Shown here: positions 1 to 6,142 of the stretch, piece by piece | Layout: every line of letters begins with the position of its first letter | Numbering within the stretch: the first letter of the stretch is position 1 | NCBI GenBank assembly: GCA_041678445.1 | Contig: JBAYOD010000015.1 | Span: 1-26,575 of the forward strand | Source: Zeimonas sp041678445 | GTDB lineage: Bacteria; Pseudomonadota; Gammaproteobacteria; Burkholderiales; Burkholderiaceae_E | DNA length: 26,575 bases | Reading direction: 5' to 3' | Position numbers and translations under genes: made by a program | Notes under the pieces: model-generated | What the model was told of the DNA's origin: nothing | Databases searched by the model: none | The model's input: only the letters and a program-made list of their open reading frames with translations

Positions 1-143
1 GGGTGCTCGTGCCAGATGCCGGCGACGAGCCTGTGGCAGGCAGCCGGCTTGAAGTGCCCGAGATACGAGGCCAGGCGCGCCTCGGCGTGAACGCTCTCGG
101 GCGCGATGAGCGCCACTGCCCCGGATTCGGCCTCGGCAATCAA
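1..143 (-). CDS. Partial unidentified reading frame, possibly a reverse-transcriptase C-terminal fragment
   Basis: An open minus-strand frame runs out of the window at base 1, so its 3' end is unseen. It could begin at TTG (143-141), which overlaps the toxin stop codon, or at GTG (116-114); neither has a convincing ribosome binding site. The visible 47 residues include the string ASYLGHFKPAACHRL. From memory, this resembles the SYLGHF-xHAN-xxRL segment after the catalytic core of some group II-like or DGR-type reverse transcriptases. The region upstream is fully used by the toxin-antitoxin genes, so no catalytic RT domain precedes it. If the resemblance is real, this is a truncated remnant. 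It may equally be the start of an unrelated small protein. Confidence 0.3.
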   Translation of the reverse strand, partial: MIAEAESGAVALIAPESVHAEARLASYLGHFKPAACHRLVAGIWHEH

Positions 144-433
144 TAGCCCGCTTCTTTCTGGTGCCGGAAGGCCAGAACATACACCGCATTCTCGGCCGGT
201 TCGTGGTGGTACAAAGCCACATATCCGGAATCCCCAAAGGCAATCACCAGCTCGCGCAACTCAGGCATTTCAGGGAACGGCCGGCCTATGTCGGGGGCCG
301 TCTCCAGCAGCAGGAATTGCCGCTCGATGGCCTGGCCAGCCCGTCTGGCGACTTCCGGTGCCTTGGCGGCCAGAAACCGCCGACATCGTTCCAGGCCTTG
401 CGCCCCGCCTTCGGTGACGATTACTCGTGGCAC
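140..433 (-). CDS. RelE/ParE superfamily type II toxin
   Basis: This 97-residue protein has the size and layout of ParE/RelE toxins. An N-terminal helical hairpin with a run of helix-forming residues (about 10-45) is followed by a beta-rich half containing GRPFPEMPELRELVI, a GYVALYHH strand and a final VYVLAFRHQKE strand, typical of plasmid-stabilisation (PF05016) toxins. Its ATG overlaps the end of the upstream antitoxin gene by 13 nt, the usual antitoxin-first arrangement with translational coupling. Family members either poison gyrase (ParE) or cleave mRNA on the ribosome (RelE); the sequence alone does not decide which. It should be neutralised by the protein encoded at 421-693. Confidence 0.85.
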   Translation of the reverse strand: MPRVIVTEGGAQGLERCRRFLAAKAPEVARRAGQAIERQFLLLETAPDIGRPFPEMPELRELVIAFGDSGYVALYHHEPAENAVYVLAFRHQKEAGY

Positions 434-693
434 TCAGGCACCGCCCTTTCGTCAGGGCTGCCCCAGGTGTTCAACCAGGTGCGAACCTCCTGGCCGGTCA
501 GATGGCGACCGGTTTCCTTGTAGGCCGCCCAGGACGCCAAGGCTTCCTGCTTGAAGCGCTCGCGGGCTTCTTCGCGCTCGACGTACTGCTGGATCGCTTC
601 GAGCATGATCCAGTGGGGCGAGCGCCGACGCTGGCTGGCGAGGCGCTGGACGCGACCTTTCAGCGTCTCGTCGATCTTCAGAGATGTTGCCAT
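421..693 (-). CDS. CopG-family ribbon-helix-helix antitoxin
   Basis: This 90-residue protein begins with a short strand, TSLKIDETLKGRVQRLA, followed by two helices (SPHWIMLEAIQQYVEREE). That is the ribbon-helix-helix fold of CopG/ParD-like antitoxins, which bind DNA as dimers. The charged, probably disordered C-terminal third (about residues 50-90) is the usual toxin-wrapping segment. A strong AGGAGG ribosome binding site (700-705) lies 6 nt before the ATG. The toxin gene starts inside its last codons. Autoregulation is expected because a palindrome lies immediately upstream. The pair probably forms a small addiction or stress module; its cellular role cannot be read from sequence. Confidence 0.85.
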   Translation of the reverse strand: MATSLKIDETLKGRVQRLASQRRRSPHWIMLEAIQQYVEREEARERFKQEALASWAAYKETGRHLTGQEVRTWLNTWGSPDERAVPECHE

Positions 694-704
694 AGCGGGC
701 CTCC

Positions 705-729
705 TATCACATGGTAATACTAGGTGATA
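705..729. promoter_or_regulatory. Palindrome over the toxin-antitoxin promoter
   Basis: Perfect 6-bp arms TATCAC (705-710) and GTGATA (724-729) flank a 13-bp AT-rich centre that holds TAGTAT/TATTAC, possible -10 sequences for the minus-strand operon. The palindrome abuts the AGGAGG ribosome binding site of the antitoxin. It is a good candidate operator for the ribbon-helix-helix antitoxin. The role is inferred; only the symmetry is seen. Confidence 0.5.
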
Positions 730-972
730 TTAGCCCTTCCCGGCCCCCGAATCCATCGCGCTGAAACTGTCTTGAAAAGGCTCCACCCGCGGCGGAAAAC
801 CGGCTTCGCGCAGCGCCGCTTCGATCTGCTCCCGGGTGGCCGACGACTGGACCTCCACGACCCGGTTGGGGGGATCGGCCGTCACCCGGGCGTCGGCATC
901 GACCCGCTGGATGGCCTTGGTCACGCTGCGGGCGCAGCCGCCGCACACCATGTCTTCGATATGGAAGCGCAT
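730..972 (-). CDS. Heavy-metal-associated (HMA) domain protein, CopZ-like copper chaperone
   Basis: This 80-residue protein consists of one HMA ferredoxin-like domain. The metal-binding loop M-x-C-x-x-C is seen as MVCGGC (Cys10 and Cys13), followed by a helix with SVTKAIQRVD and a final REAGFPP turn, as in CopZ/Atx1. It should bind Cu(I) in the cytoplasm and pass it to a P-type ATPase or regulator. An AGGAGG site (978-983) precedes the ATG at good spacing. The promoter at 1003-1033 has the form recognised by CueR-type activators, so induction by monovalent coinage metals is likely. No CopA ATPase or CueR gene is present in the window, so its partners lie elsewhere. Confidence 0.85.
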   Translation of the reverse strand: MRFHIEDMVCGGCARSVTKAIQRVDADARVTADPPNRVVEVQSSATREQIEAALREAGFPPRVEPFQDSFSAMDSGAGKG

Positions 973-1002
973 TCGAACCTCCTGGTGAAAAGTCGTGGAC
1001 AG

Positions 1003-1033
1003 AGCGTAGAGCTTGCCACCGTGGGAAGGTCAA
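1003..1033 (-). promoter_or_regulatory. CueR/MerR-type promoter with 19-bp spacer
   Basis: On the minus strand, the -35 box TTGACC (1033-1028) and the -10 box TACGCT (1008-1003) are separated by exactly 19 bp. The spacer region is occupied by the dyad CTTGCCA-CCG-TGGGAAG (1012-1028), whose 7-bp arms mismatch at one position only. An overlong spacer with a CCTTCC/GGAAGG-like dyad is the hallmark of MerR-family copper regulators. It lies about 30 bp upstream of the CopZ-like start codon, which fits its predicted target. Confidence 0.75.
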
Positions 1034-1093
1034 GGGCCGGCCCGGGAGGCCCGGGAAGTGCAATGGCGTCGAGCGCGGCCTGCTGCAGACGCC

Positions 1094-2002
1094 TCACCGG
1101 GCGAGCGCGGCGACCACGAGCAGGAGGCTCGCTGCGGACAGCAGCGTCTGGCAGGTGATGATGCCGGCCATCAGGTGGCCGTCTCCCCCGAGTTGCCGTG
1201 TCAGGACGTAGGAAGTCGGGGCAACGGGCAGGGCAAAGAACAGGACGAGAATCGCGGTTTCGACGACGGGCAGGGCCAGGAGCCGGGCGCTCGCGAAGGC
1301 AAGCACCGGCATGACCAGCAGGCGGATCAGGCTGTTGCCGACCAGCGCTGCGCCTTGCCCTCGCAGTTCACTCGGTTTCAGCGCCGCGCCGACACTGAGC
1401 AGACCCAGTGGCAGGCTGGTGTTCGCCAGCATCTGCAGCAGCCTGTCTGACCCCCACTTCAACTCGATGCCGGCGAGGTTCGCGACGACCCCGGCCAGGC
1501 AGGCCAGGATGAGCGGGTTCTTCGCGACGCGAACGACCCGCGCCCACGGATGTCCGCCGTCGTCCATCGACAGCGCGAGCACCGACAGGACGTTCACGGC
1601 GGGAACCAGCACGGCCAGGATCACCGCGGCGAAAAGCATGCCCTCCCTGCCGTACAGGCCCCCCACCGCGGCGAGGCCGAGGTAGGTATTGAAGCGCAGC
1701 GACCCCTGCAGCAGCACGCCGAACCGGGCGGCTGGCCATCGCCTGAACCGGCGCGCGGCGAACAGCCCCGCGGTGGCGATGGCCAGTATCAGCGCGATCG
1801 CCACGAACAGGCGCGGCAGGGCTGGATGGTCCAGCGGCGCAGAGCCCAGGCTGATGAAGAGCAGCGCGGGAAAGAGGATGTAATAGTTGAAGCGCTCGGC
1901 GCCCGGCCAGAATCCCGTTCCCGGGAAACCGGCCCGCTCCAGTCCGTAACCCGCCAGGATCAGGAAGAAGAGCGGCCAGAGTGAAGTGAGGATGTGGCTC
2001 AT
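1094..2002 (-). CDS. AEC-family (auxin efflux carrier-like) permease
   Basis: This 302-residue membrane protein has about ten hydrophobic segments in two halves of five. They begin with LWPLFFLILAGYGLERAG and end with a long SAASLLLVVAALA helix. The FNYYILFPALLF and NTSLPLGLLSVGAAL segments are characteristic of the AEC/PF03547 family. Bacterial members export or exchange malonate, malate, lactate or amino acids; the substrate cannot be told here. I chose the ATG at 2002 because homologues start close to this first helix; an upstream TTG at 2032 would add 10 residues with no better ribosome binding site. It lies 76 nt downstream of hyi on the same strand, so a co-transcribed organic-acid transporter is plausible. 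Confidence 0.85.
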   Translation of the reverse strand: MSHILTSLWPLFFLILAGYGLERAGFPGTGFWPGAERFNYYILFPALLFISLGSAPLDHPALPRLFVAIALILAIATAGLFAARRFRRWPAARFGVLLQGSLRFNTYLGLAAVGGLYGREGMLFAAVILAVLVPAVNVLSVLALSMDDGGHPWARVVRVAKNPLILACLAGVVANLAGIELKWGSDRLLQMLANTSLPLGLLSVGAALKPSELRGQGAALVGNSLIRLLVMPVLAFASARLLALPVVETAILVLFFALPVAPTSYVLTRQLGGDGHLMAGIITCQTLLSAASLLLVVAALAR

Positions 2003-2078
2003 TCGGTTGCAGGCAAGCCTCGACGGCAGCAACCCTGGCGCCGGCCACGCGGCACGAACCTCTCCGACGCCAGCGCGC

Positions 2079-2855
2079 TCAGCGCCAGCGCTTGAGCCAG
2101 CCCAGCCCCTCGGAACTGCCGGCGCGCGGCCGGTATTCGCAGCCGATCCAGCCGTCGAAACCCAGTTCGTCGATCAGTTCGAACAGGAAGTCGAAGTCGA
2201 CTTCGCCCAGATCGGGTTCGTGGCGCTGCGGCACACCGGCGATCTGGAAGTGCCCGACCCCCGGCAGATACTGGCGGATCTTCATGGCCAGGTCGCCCTC
2301 GACGATCTGGCAATGATAGAGGTCCATCTGCACCTTGAGGTTGGGCGCACCGACTTCGGCCAGAACCGCGTGGGCGTCAGCCTGAGTGTTGAGCAGGAAA
2401 CCCGGAATGTCGCGCGGGTTGATCGGCTCGATCAGGCCCGTGAGCCCGTAGTTGGCCAGGCGGCTTGCCGCGCGCTTCAGGTTGGCAACGTAGGTGGCGC
2501 GCTGCTGTTCGAAAGGCACGCCGTCTGCGCGCAGCCCGGCCATCAGGTGGATGCGAGGGCAGCGCAGTGCCTGGGCATATTCGATGGCGAGATCGAGTCC
2601 GGCGTCGAACTCCTGTTCGCGACCCGGCAGGCTGGCCAGCCCCTTCTCGCCGGCCGCCCAGTCGCCCGGCGGAGCATTGAACAGCACCTGCTGCAGGCCG
2701 GCCGCGCGCAGGACTGCGGCAATCTCGGTGGCGGGGTGCTCGTACGGAAACAGGAACTCGACCGCCTGGAAGCCGTCATGGGCCGCTGCCTCGAAGCGCT
2801 TCAGGAAAGGCACTTCGTTGTACATCATCGACAGGTTGGCTGCGAAACGCGGCAT
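2079..2855 (-). CDS. hyi: Hydroxypyruvate isomerase
   Basis: This 258-residue TIM-barrel protein of the AP-endonuclease-2/xylose-isomerase-like family has the same length as E. coli Hyi. It interconverts hydroxypyruvate and tartronate semialdehyde in the cytoplasm. The conserved start MPRFAANLSMMYNEVPFL, the GDWAAGE-KG-ASLPGRE stretch (65-80), LIEPIN (141-146) and GCEYRP (238-243) closely match the family. Likely metal and catalytic residues are Glu143, Asp178, Gln204 and Glu240. The start at 2855 is preceded by GGGGAG five nt upstream; an upstream in-frame ATG would add only six residues. No glyoxylate carboligase or tartronate semialdehyde reductase is adjacent. Serine-glyoxylate aminotransferase about 21 kb away could supply hydroxypyruvate. 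Confidence 0.9.
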   Translation of the reverse strand: MPRFAANLSMMYNEVPFLKRFEAAAHDGFQAVEFLFPYEHPATEIAAVLRAAGLQQVLFNAPPGDWAAGEKGLASLPGREQEFDAGLDLAIEYAQALRCPRIHLMAGLRADGVPFEQQRATYVANLKRAASRLANYGLTGLIEPINPRDIPGFLLNTQADAHAVLAEVGAPNLKVQMDLYHCQIVEGDLAMKIRQYLPGVGHFQIAGVPQRHEPDLGEVDFDFLFELIDELGFDGWIGCEYRPRAGSSEGLGWLKRWR

Positions 2856-2919
2856 GGCGACTCCCCGATGCAAGGCTCAGGCGCAGATTATCATTGCTGC
2901 AGACGACGGGAGGATCACG

Positions 2920-3243
2920 ATGATCAGCGAACTGGTGATGTTTGCGCTGCCGGCCGGCATCACGCGTGAAGAGGTGATTGCCGGCATGCACGAAGTCGCG
3001 CCGCACTGGCGGCGCAACCCCGATCTGGTGCGCAAGACCTTCCTCTACGATGCGGCGGCCGGCGAGGCCGGCGCACTCTACCTGTGGTCCGAACGCGCAG
3101 CGGCCGAGCGCGCGCACGACGCCGACTGGCGCGCGCGGCTGCTGGCCCGCTATGGCAGTGAACCGACGATCCGTTACTTCGAGACGCCGCTGGTGGTCGA
3201 CAATGCGCTCGGCGCAGTCATCAACACCGAAGGCGCGTCGTGA
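2920..3243 (+). CDS. YdhR-like dimeric alpha/beta-barrel protein (putative monooxygenase family)
   Basis: This 107-residue protein starts MISELVMFALPAGITREEV and contains RNPDLVRKTFLYD, GALYLWSERAAAERAHD and a final YFETPLVVDN strand. That pattern matches the YdhR-like ferredoxin-fold (dimeric alpha-beta barrel) family, often labelled putative monooxygenase. No cofactor site is visible and the substrate is unknown. A GGGAGG ribosome binding site (2908-2913) precedes the ATG by 6 nt, which fixes the start. It is divergent from hyi, with 64 bp between the two start codons. It converges on the PPOX gene, with a hairpin across both stop codons. Confidence 0.7.
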   Translation: MISELVMFALPAGITREEVIAGMHEVAPHWRRNPDLVRKTFLYDAAAGEAGALYLWSERAAAERAHDADWRARLLARYGSEPTIRYFETPLVVDNALGAVINTEGAS

Positions 3244-3271
3244 GCGGCGCGCCCGCCGCACGGCCGCTCAC
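3240..3271. terminator. Symmetric hairpin spanning both convergent stop codons
   Basis: Perfect 9-bp arms GTGAGCGGC (3240-3248) and GCCGCTCAC (3263-3271) flank a 14-nt GC-rich loop. The arms include the TGA of the plus-strand gene and the TGA of the minus-strand gene. The placement suits a bidirectional terminator. There is no T-run on either side, so classic intrinsic termination is not assured. Confidence 0.45.
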
Positions 3272-3873
3272 AGGTCGGCCTGGTAGCGGGCCAGCATCGC
3301 TTCCTGGCTCTCGGGTTCGCCGGCCATCCCGATCTGCTCCTTGAGCATCTGACCCATCGTCGGCAGCCGGCTGCGCTCGATGCGGCTGTCGGGGTTCCAC
3401 AGCCTGGAGCGCATCAGCGATTTCGCGCAGTGCAGGTAGGCGTCGCGGACGCTCACGTCGATGACCAGCTTCGGCCGGCGCGCGGCATCGTCGAAGCGGG
3501 CCCGCAAGGCGTCGTCCTGCGACAGCCGGGCCAGGCCGTTGACACGCAGGGTCTCGTCGACGCCGGGGATCAGGAACAGCAAGCCGATCCGGCCGGTCTC
3601 GACGATGTTCTGCAGGCTGTCGAGCCGCTTGTTGCCCGGTGCGTCGGGAATCAGCAGCCGCCCGTCATCGATCACCTCGACGAAGCCCGGCTCGCCACCG
3701 CGCGGTGACGAGTCGAGCGTGCCGTCGGCCCCGGCGGTGGCCAGCACGACGTAGGGCGACAGGCCGATGAAGTTCCGGCAATGCCGATCGAGCACCGGCA
3801 ACTGCTTGGCCAGTGCGCGGGGGTTCGGCGCACCGTAGAGCTCACGCAGTTGGGCAAGCGTCTCGATGGTCAT
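3268..3873 (-). CDS. Pyridoxamine 5'-phosphate oxidase-like (PPOX) FMN-binding flavoprotein
   Basis: This 201-residue protein has the split-barrel flavoprotein fold. Visible marks are SPYVVLATAGADGTLDSSPRGGEPGFVEV (39-67), PDAPGNKRLDSLQNIVETGRIGLLFLIPG (76-104) and RVNGLARLS (110-118). These match the MSMEG_1061-type PPOX family, which usually binds FMN or F420; FMN is expected outside actinobacteria. The C-terminal part, with AYLHCAKSLMRSRLWNP, is also typical of this subgroup. It is not PdxH, because it lacks that enzyme's length and C-terminal signature. The substrate is unknown. It lies 12 nt downstream of fba on the same strand and has no clear ribosome binding site, so it is probably read through from fba. 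Confidence 0.85.
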   Translation of the reverse strand: MTIETLAQLRELYGAPNPRALAKQLPVLDRHCRNFIGLSPYVVLATAGADGTLDSSPRGGEPGFVEVIDDGRLLIPDAPGNKRLDSLQNIVETGRIGLLFLIPGVDETLRVNGLARLSQDDALRARFDDAARRPKLVIDVSVRDAYLHCAKSLMRSRLWNPDSRIERSRLPTMGQMLKEQIGMAGEPESQEAMLARYQADL

Positions 3874-3885
3874 CGCCGGGCCCGG

Positions 3886-4950
3886 TCAGGAAACCACCTG
3901 GGCCAGTTCGCCGTTCGCATAGCGCTGCACCATCGCCGCCAGCGACACCGGCTTGATCCGGCTGCCCTGCCCTTCGCAGCCGAACTGCCGATAGCGCTGC
4001 AGGCAGATTTCCCGGGCGGCTTCGCGGGCCGGCTTCAAGTATTCGCGCGGGTCGAACCTGGACGGGTTCTCGACGAAGAAGCGCCGGATCGCGGCCGTCA
4101 TCGCCAGCCGGATGTCGGTGTCGATGTTGACCTTGCGCACACCGTACTTGATGGCCTCCTGGATCTCCTCGACCGGCACGCCATAGGTTTCCTTCATGTC
4201 GCCGCCATACTTGCGGATCTCGGCCAGCAACTCCTGCGGCACCGAAGACGAGCCGTGCATGACCAGGTGGGTGTTCGGGATCCGGGCGTGGATTTCCTTG
4301 ATCCGGTCGATGGCGAGGATGTCACCGGTGGGCTTGCGGGTGAACTTGTAGGCGCCGTGGCTGGTGCCGATGGCGATCGCCAGGGCATCGACCTGGGTCT
4401 GGCGGACGAAGTCGGCCGCCTGCTCCGGGTCGGTGAGCAACTGCTCGCGGGTCATCGTGCCTTCGGCGCCGTGGCCGTCCTCCTTGTCGCCCTTCATGGT
4501 TTCGAGCGAGCCCAGCACGCCGAGTTCGCCCTCGACGGTCACGCCGACGGCGTGCGCCATGCCGACCACCTTGCGGGTCACGTCGACGTTGTACTCGTAG
4601 CTGGCAACGGTCTTGCCGTCATCCATCAGCGAGCCGTCCATCATGACCGACGAGAAGCCGAGGTCGATGGCGCCCTGGCAGATGGCCGGCGACTGGCCGT
4701 GGTCCTGGTGCATGACGACCGGCACCTTCGGATAGGCCTCGACGGCGGCCTGGATCAGGTGCTTGAGGAAGTCCTCGCCGGCGTATTTGCGCGCGCCGGC
4801 CGAGGCCTGCATGATGACCGGCGCATCGAGTTCGCTGGCGGCGCTCATGATGGCCTGGACCTGCTCCAGGTTATTGACGTTGAAGGCGGGAATCCCGTAG
4901 CCGTTCTCGGCAGCGTGGTCCAGCAACTGGCGCATCGAAACGAGGGCCAT
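3886..4950 (-). CDS. fba: Class II fructose-1,6-bisphosphate aldolase (Calvin-cycle subtype)
   Basis: This 354-residue zinc aldolase cleaves fructose 1,6-bisphosphate to DHAP and glyceraldehyde 3-phosphate, and runs in reverse in gluconeogenesis. Metal and catalytic residues appear in MHQDHG (His81, Asp83, His84), VEGELGVLG (Glu140, Glu142), GTSHGAYKF (His198) and VMHGSSSVP (His232). The length and the long C-terminal tail match the CbbA/FruBisAldo_II_B subtype common in betaproteobacteria. The ATG at 4950 carries a good GGAGGA site; upstream in-frame starts would add unrelated residues. In related genomes fba commonly follows pyk directly; here azlCD is interposed. A GATAAT -10 candidate lies at 4991-4996. 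Confidence 0.95.
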   Translation of the reverse strand: MALVSMRQLLDHAAENGYGIPAFNVNNLEQVQAIMSAASELDAPVIMQASAGARKYAGEDFLKHLIQAAVEAYPKVPVVMHQDHGQSPAICQGAIDLGFSSVMMDGSLMDDGKTVASYEYNVDVTRKVVGMAHAVGVTVEGELGVLGSLETMKGDKEDGHGAEGTMTREQLLTDPEQAADFVRQTQVDALAIAIGTSHGAYKFTRKPTGDILAIDRIKEIHARIPNTHLVMHGSSSVPQELLAEIRKYGGDMKETYGVPVEEIQEAIKYGVRKVNIDTDIRLAMTAAIRRFFVENPSRFDPREYLKPAREAAREICLQRYRQFGCEGQGSRIKPVSLAAMVQRYANGELAQVVS

Positions 4951-4990
4951 CTCAGATTCCTCCGGAAGTTTGCAATCTCGAAACCCGCTG

Positions 4991-4996
4991 ATTATC
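4991..4996 (-). promoter_or_regulatory. Candidate -10 box for fba
   Basis: The minus strand reads GATAAT, 41 nt before the fba start codon. No good -35 box is visible at 16-18 bp, so this is a weak candidate. The 151-bp divergent region between fba and azlC must hold promoters for both directions. Confidence 0.35.
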
Positions 4997-5044
4997 GCCG
5001 ATCGCGAGAAACGGATCCTGTTCAAACCGCACAGATCCTGGCAG

Positions 5045-5072
5045 TTACCGGGCAGCCGGGATCGACTAGAAT
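5045..5072 (+). promoter_or_regulatory. Candidate promoter for azlCD
   Basis: TTACCG (5045-5050) and TAGAAT (5067-5072) are spaced by 16 bp. The TAGAAT box is a good -10 match and sits 30 bp before the azlC ATG; the -35 match is poor. Confidence 0.4.
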
Positions 5073-5101
5073 CGGCTCCCCCCTCACACCGCTCGATCGA
5101 C

Positions 5102-5818
5102 ATGGCGCCTGCCCGCCCACCCCAGGCACGCGAGATCTTCAGCCGGGCAGGCTTCTGGCGCGGCTTCATGGCCGCCCAGCCGATCGCCTTCGGCCTGATC
5201 GCCTACGCCGTGGCTTTCGGGCTGCTGGCAAGCGCCGCCGGGTGGTCGGCCCTGGAGGCCGTGCTGATGAGCGCCACCGTCTTCTCCGGCTCGGCGCAAG
5301 TGGCGTCGGTCGGCGGCTGGGCCTCGGGCGCCGGCATCGGCGCCGTGGTGGTCACGGTGCTGATGCTCAACAGCCGCTACACGCTGCTCGGCGCCGCGCT
5401 GCGGCCCTGGCTCGGCCAGGCGTCGACGGTGCAGGCCTACGCAAGCCTCCATGTCATGGGCGATGCCAACTGGGCGCTGTCGATGAGGGCGCACGCAGCG
5501 GGTGAATCCGACGCCGCCTTCCTGTTCGGATCGGGTCTGGCCACCTTCCTGCCCTGGATCTGCGGCACGCTGGTCGGCGCGGCGATCGGCGACGTCTTCG
5601 CACGGCCCGAGGCCCTCGGCCTGGACTTCCTGCTGGTTGCGTTCTGTGCGGCGATGGCCGTCGGCATGGTCAAGACGGACAGCGACCTGAAACCCCTGCT
5701 GGCGGCCGTCATCGCCGCCGCCGCGGTCCACCTGGCCGGCTTCACCGGCTGGTCGGCCGTGGCCGCCGGCCTGGCCGGGATGGCCACGGCCTGGTTCAGC
5801 GCCGAGCCGACATCATGA
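5102..5818 (+). CDS. azlC: AzlC-family branched-chain amino acid exporter, large subunit
   Basis: This 238-residue membrane protein begins at residues 18-45 with the family signature GFWRGFMAAQPIAFGLIAYAVAFGLLA. It continues with VLMSATVFSGSAQVA, LNSRYTLLGAALRPWL and a Gly/Ala-rich C-terminal helical half, giving about 7-8 membrane segments. With AzlD it forms the small/large subunit exporter of leucine, isoleucine, valine and analogues (PF03591). The ATG at 5102 is the first start that fits the family N-terminus; upstream in-frame translation would run into the promoter. No strong ribosome binding site is seen. It overlaps azlD by 4 nt (ATGA), so the two are translationally coupled. Confidence 0.9.
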   Translation: MAPARPPQAREIFSRAGFWRGFMAAQPIAFGLIAYAVAFGLLASAAGWSALEAVLMSATVFSGSAQVASVGGWASGAGIGAVVVTVLMLNSRYTLLGAALRPWLGQASTVQAYASLHVMGDANWALSMRAHAAGESDAAFLFGSGLATFLPWICGTLVGAAIGDVFARPEALGLDFLLVAFCAAMAVGMVKTDSDLKPLLAAVIAAAAVHLAGFTGWSAVAAGLAGMATAWFSAEPTS

Positions 5819-6114
5819 GCTTTCGCCCCGAGCTGATTGCCTGGCTGGCCGCCCTGACGCTGGCCTCGTTCGCCTGCCGGGCCGCCGGCTTCTGGCTGAT
5901 GCGCTTCGTGACGATGACCCCGCGGCTGGCCGCCGCCCAGCGCGCGGCGCCGCTGTGCGTGATGGTCGGCCTGGTCGTGCCGACGGCCCTGCAGGGCCGG
6001 CTGGCCGAAAGCGTGGGGCTGGCCGTGGTGGTCCTGATCGCCCGTCTGACGGGCAGCGACCTGAGCGCCGCGCTGGCCGGCGTGGCCGCGGTCGCCCTCG
6101 TCAGGGCGCTCTGA
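5815..6114 (+). CDS. azlD: AzlD-family branched-chain amino acid exporter, small subunit
   Basis: This 99-residue protein has three to four hydrophobic helices: LIAWLAALTLASFACRAAGFWLM, APLCVMVGLVVPTAL, VGLAVVVLIARLTG and an alanine-rich C-terminal helix. This is the AzlD (PF05437) pattern, the obligate partner of AzlC. Its start codon overlaps the azlC stop (ATGA). It ends 28 bp from the convergent pyk stop; an 11-bp direct repeat of CTCTGACCAGG (6109-6119 and 6123-6133) covers its stop codon. Confidence 0.9.
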   Translation: MSFRPELIAWLAALTLASFACRAAGFWLMRFVTMTPRLAAAQRAAPLCVMVGLVVPTALQGRLAESVGLAVVVLIARLTGSDLSAALAGVAAVALVRAL

Positions 6115-6142
6115 CCAGGACCCTCTGACCAGGGCGATCCGA

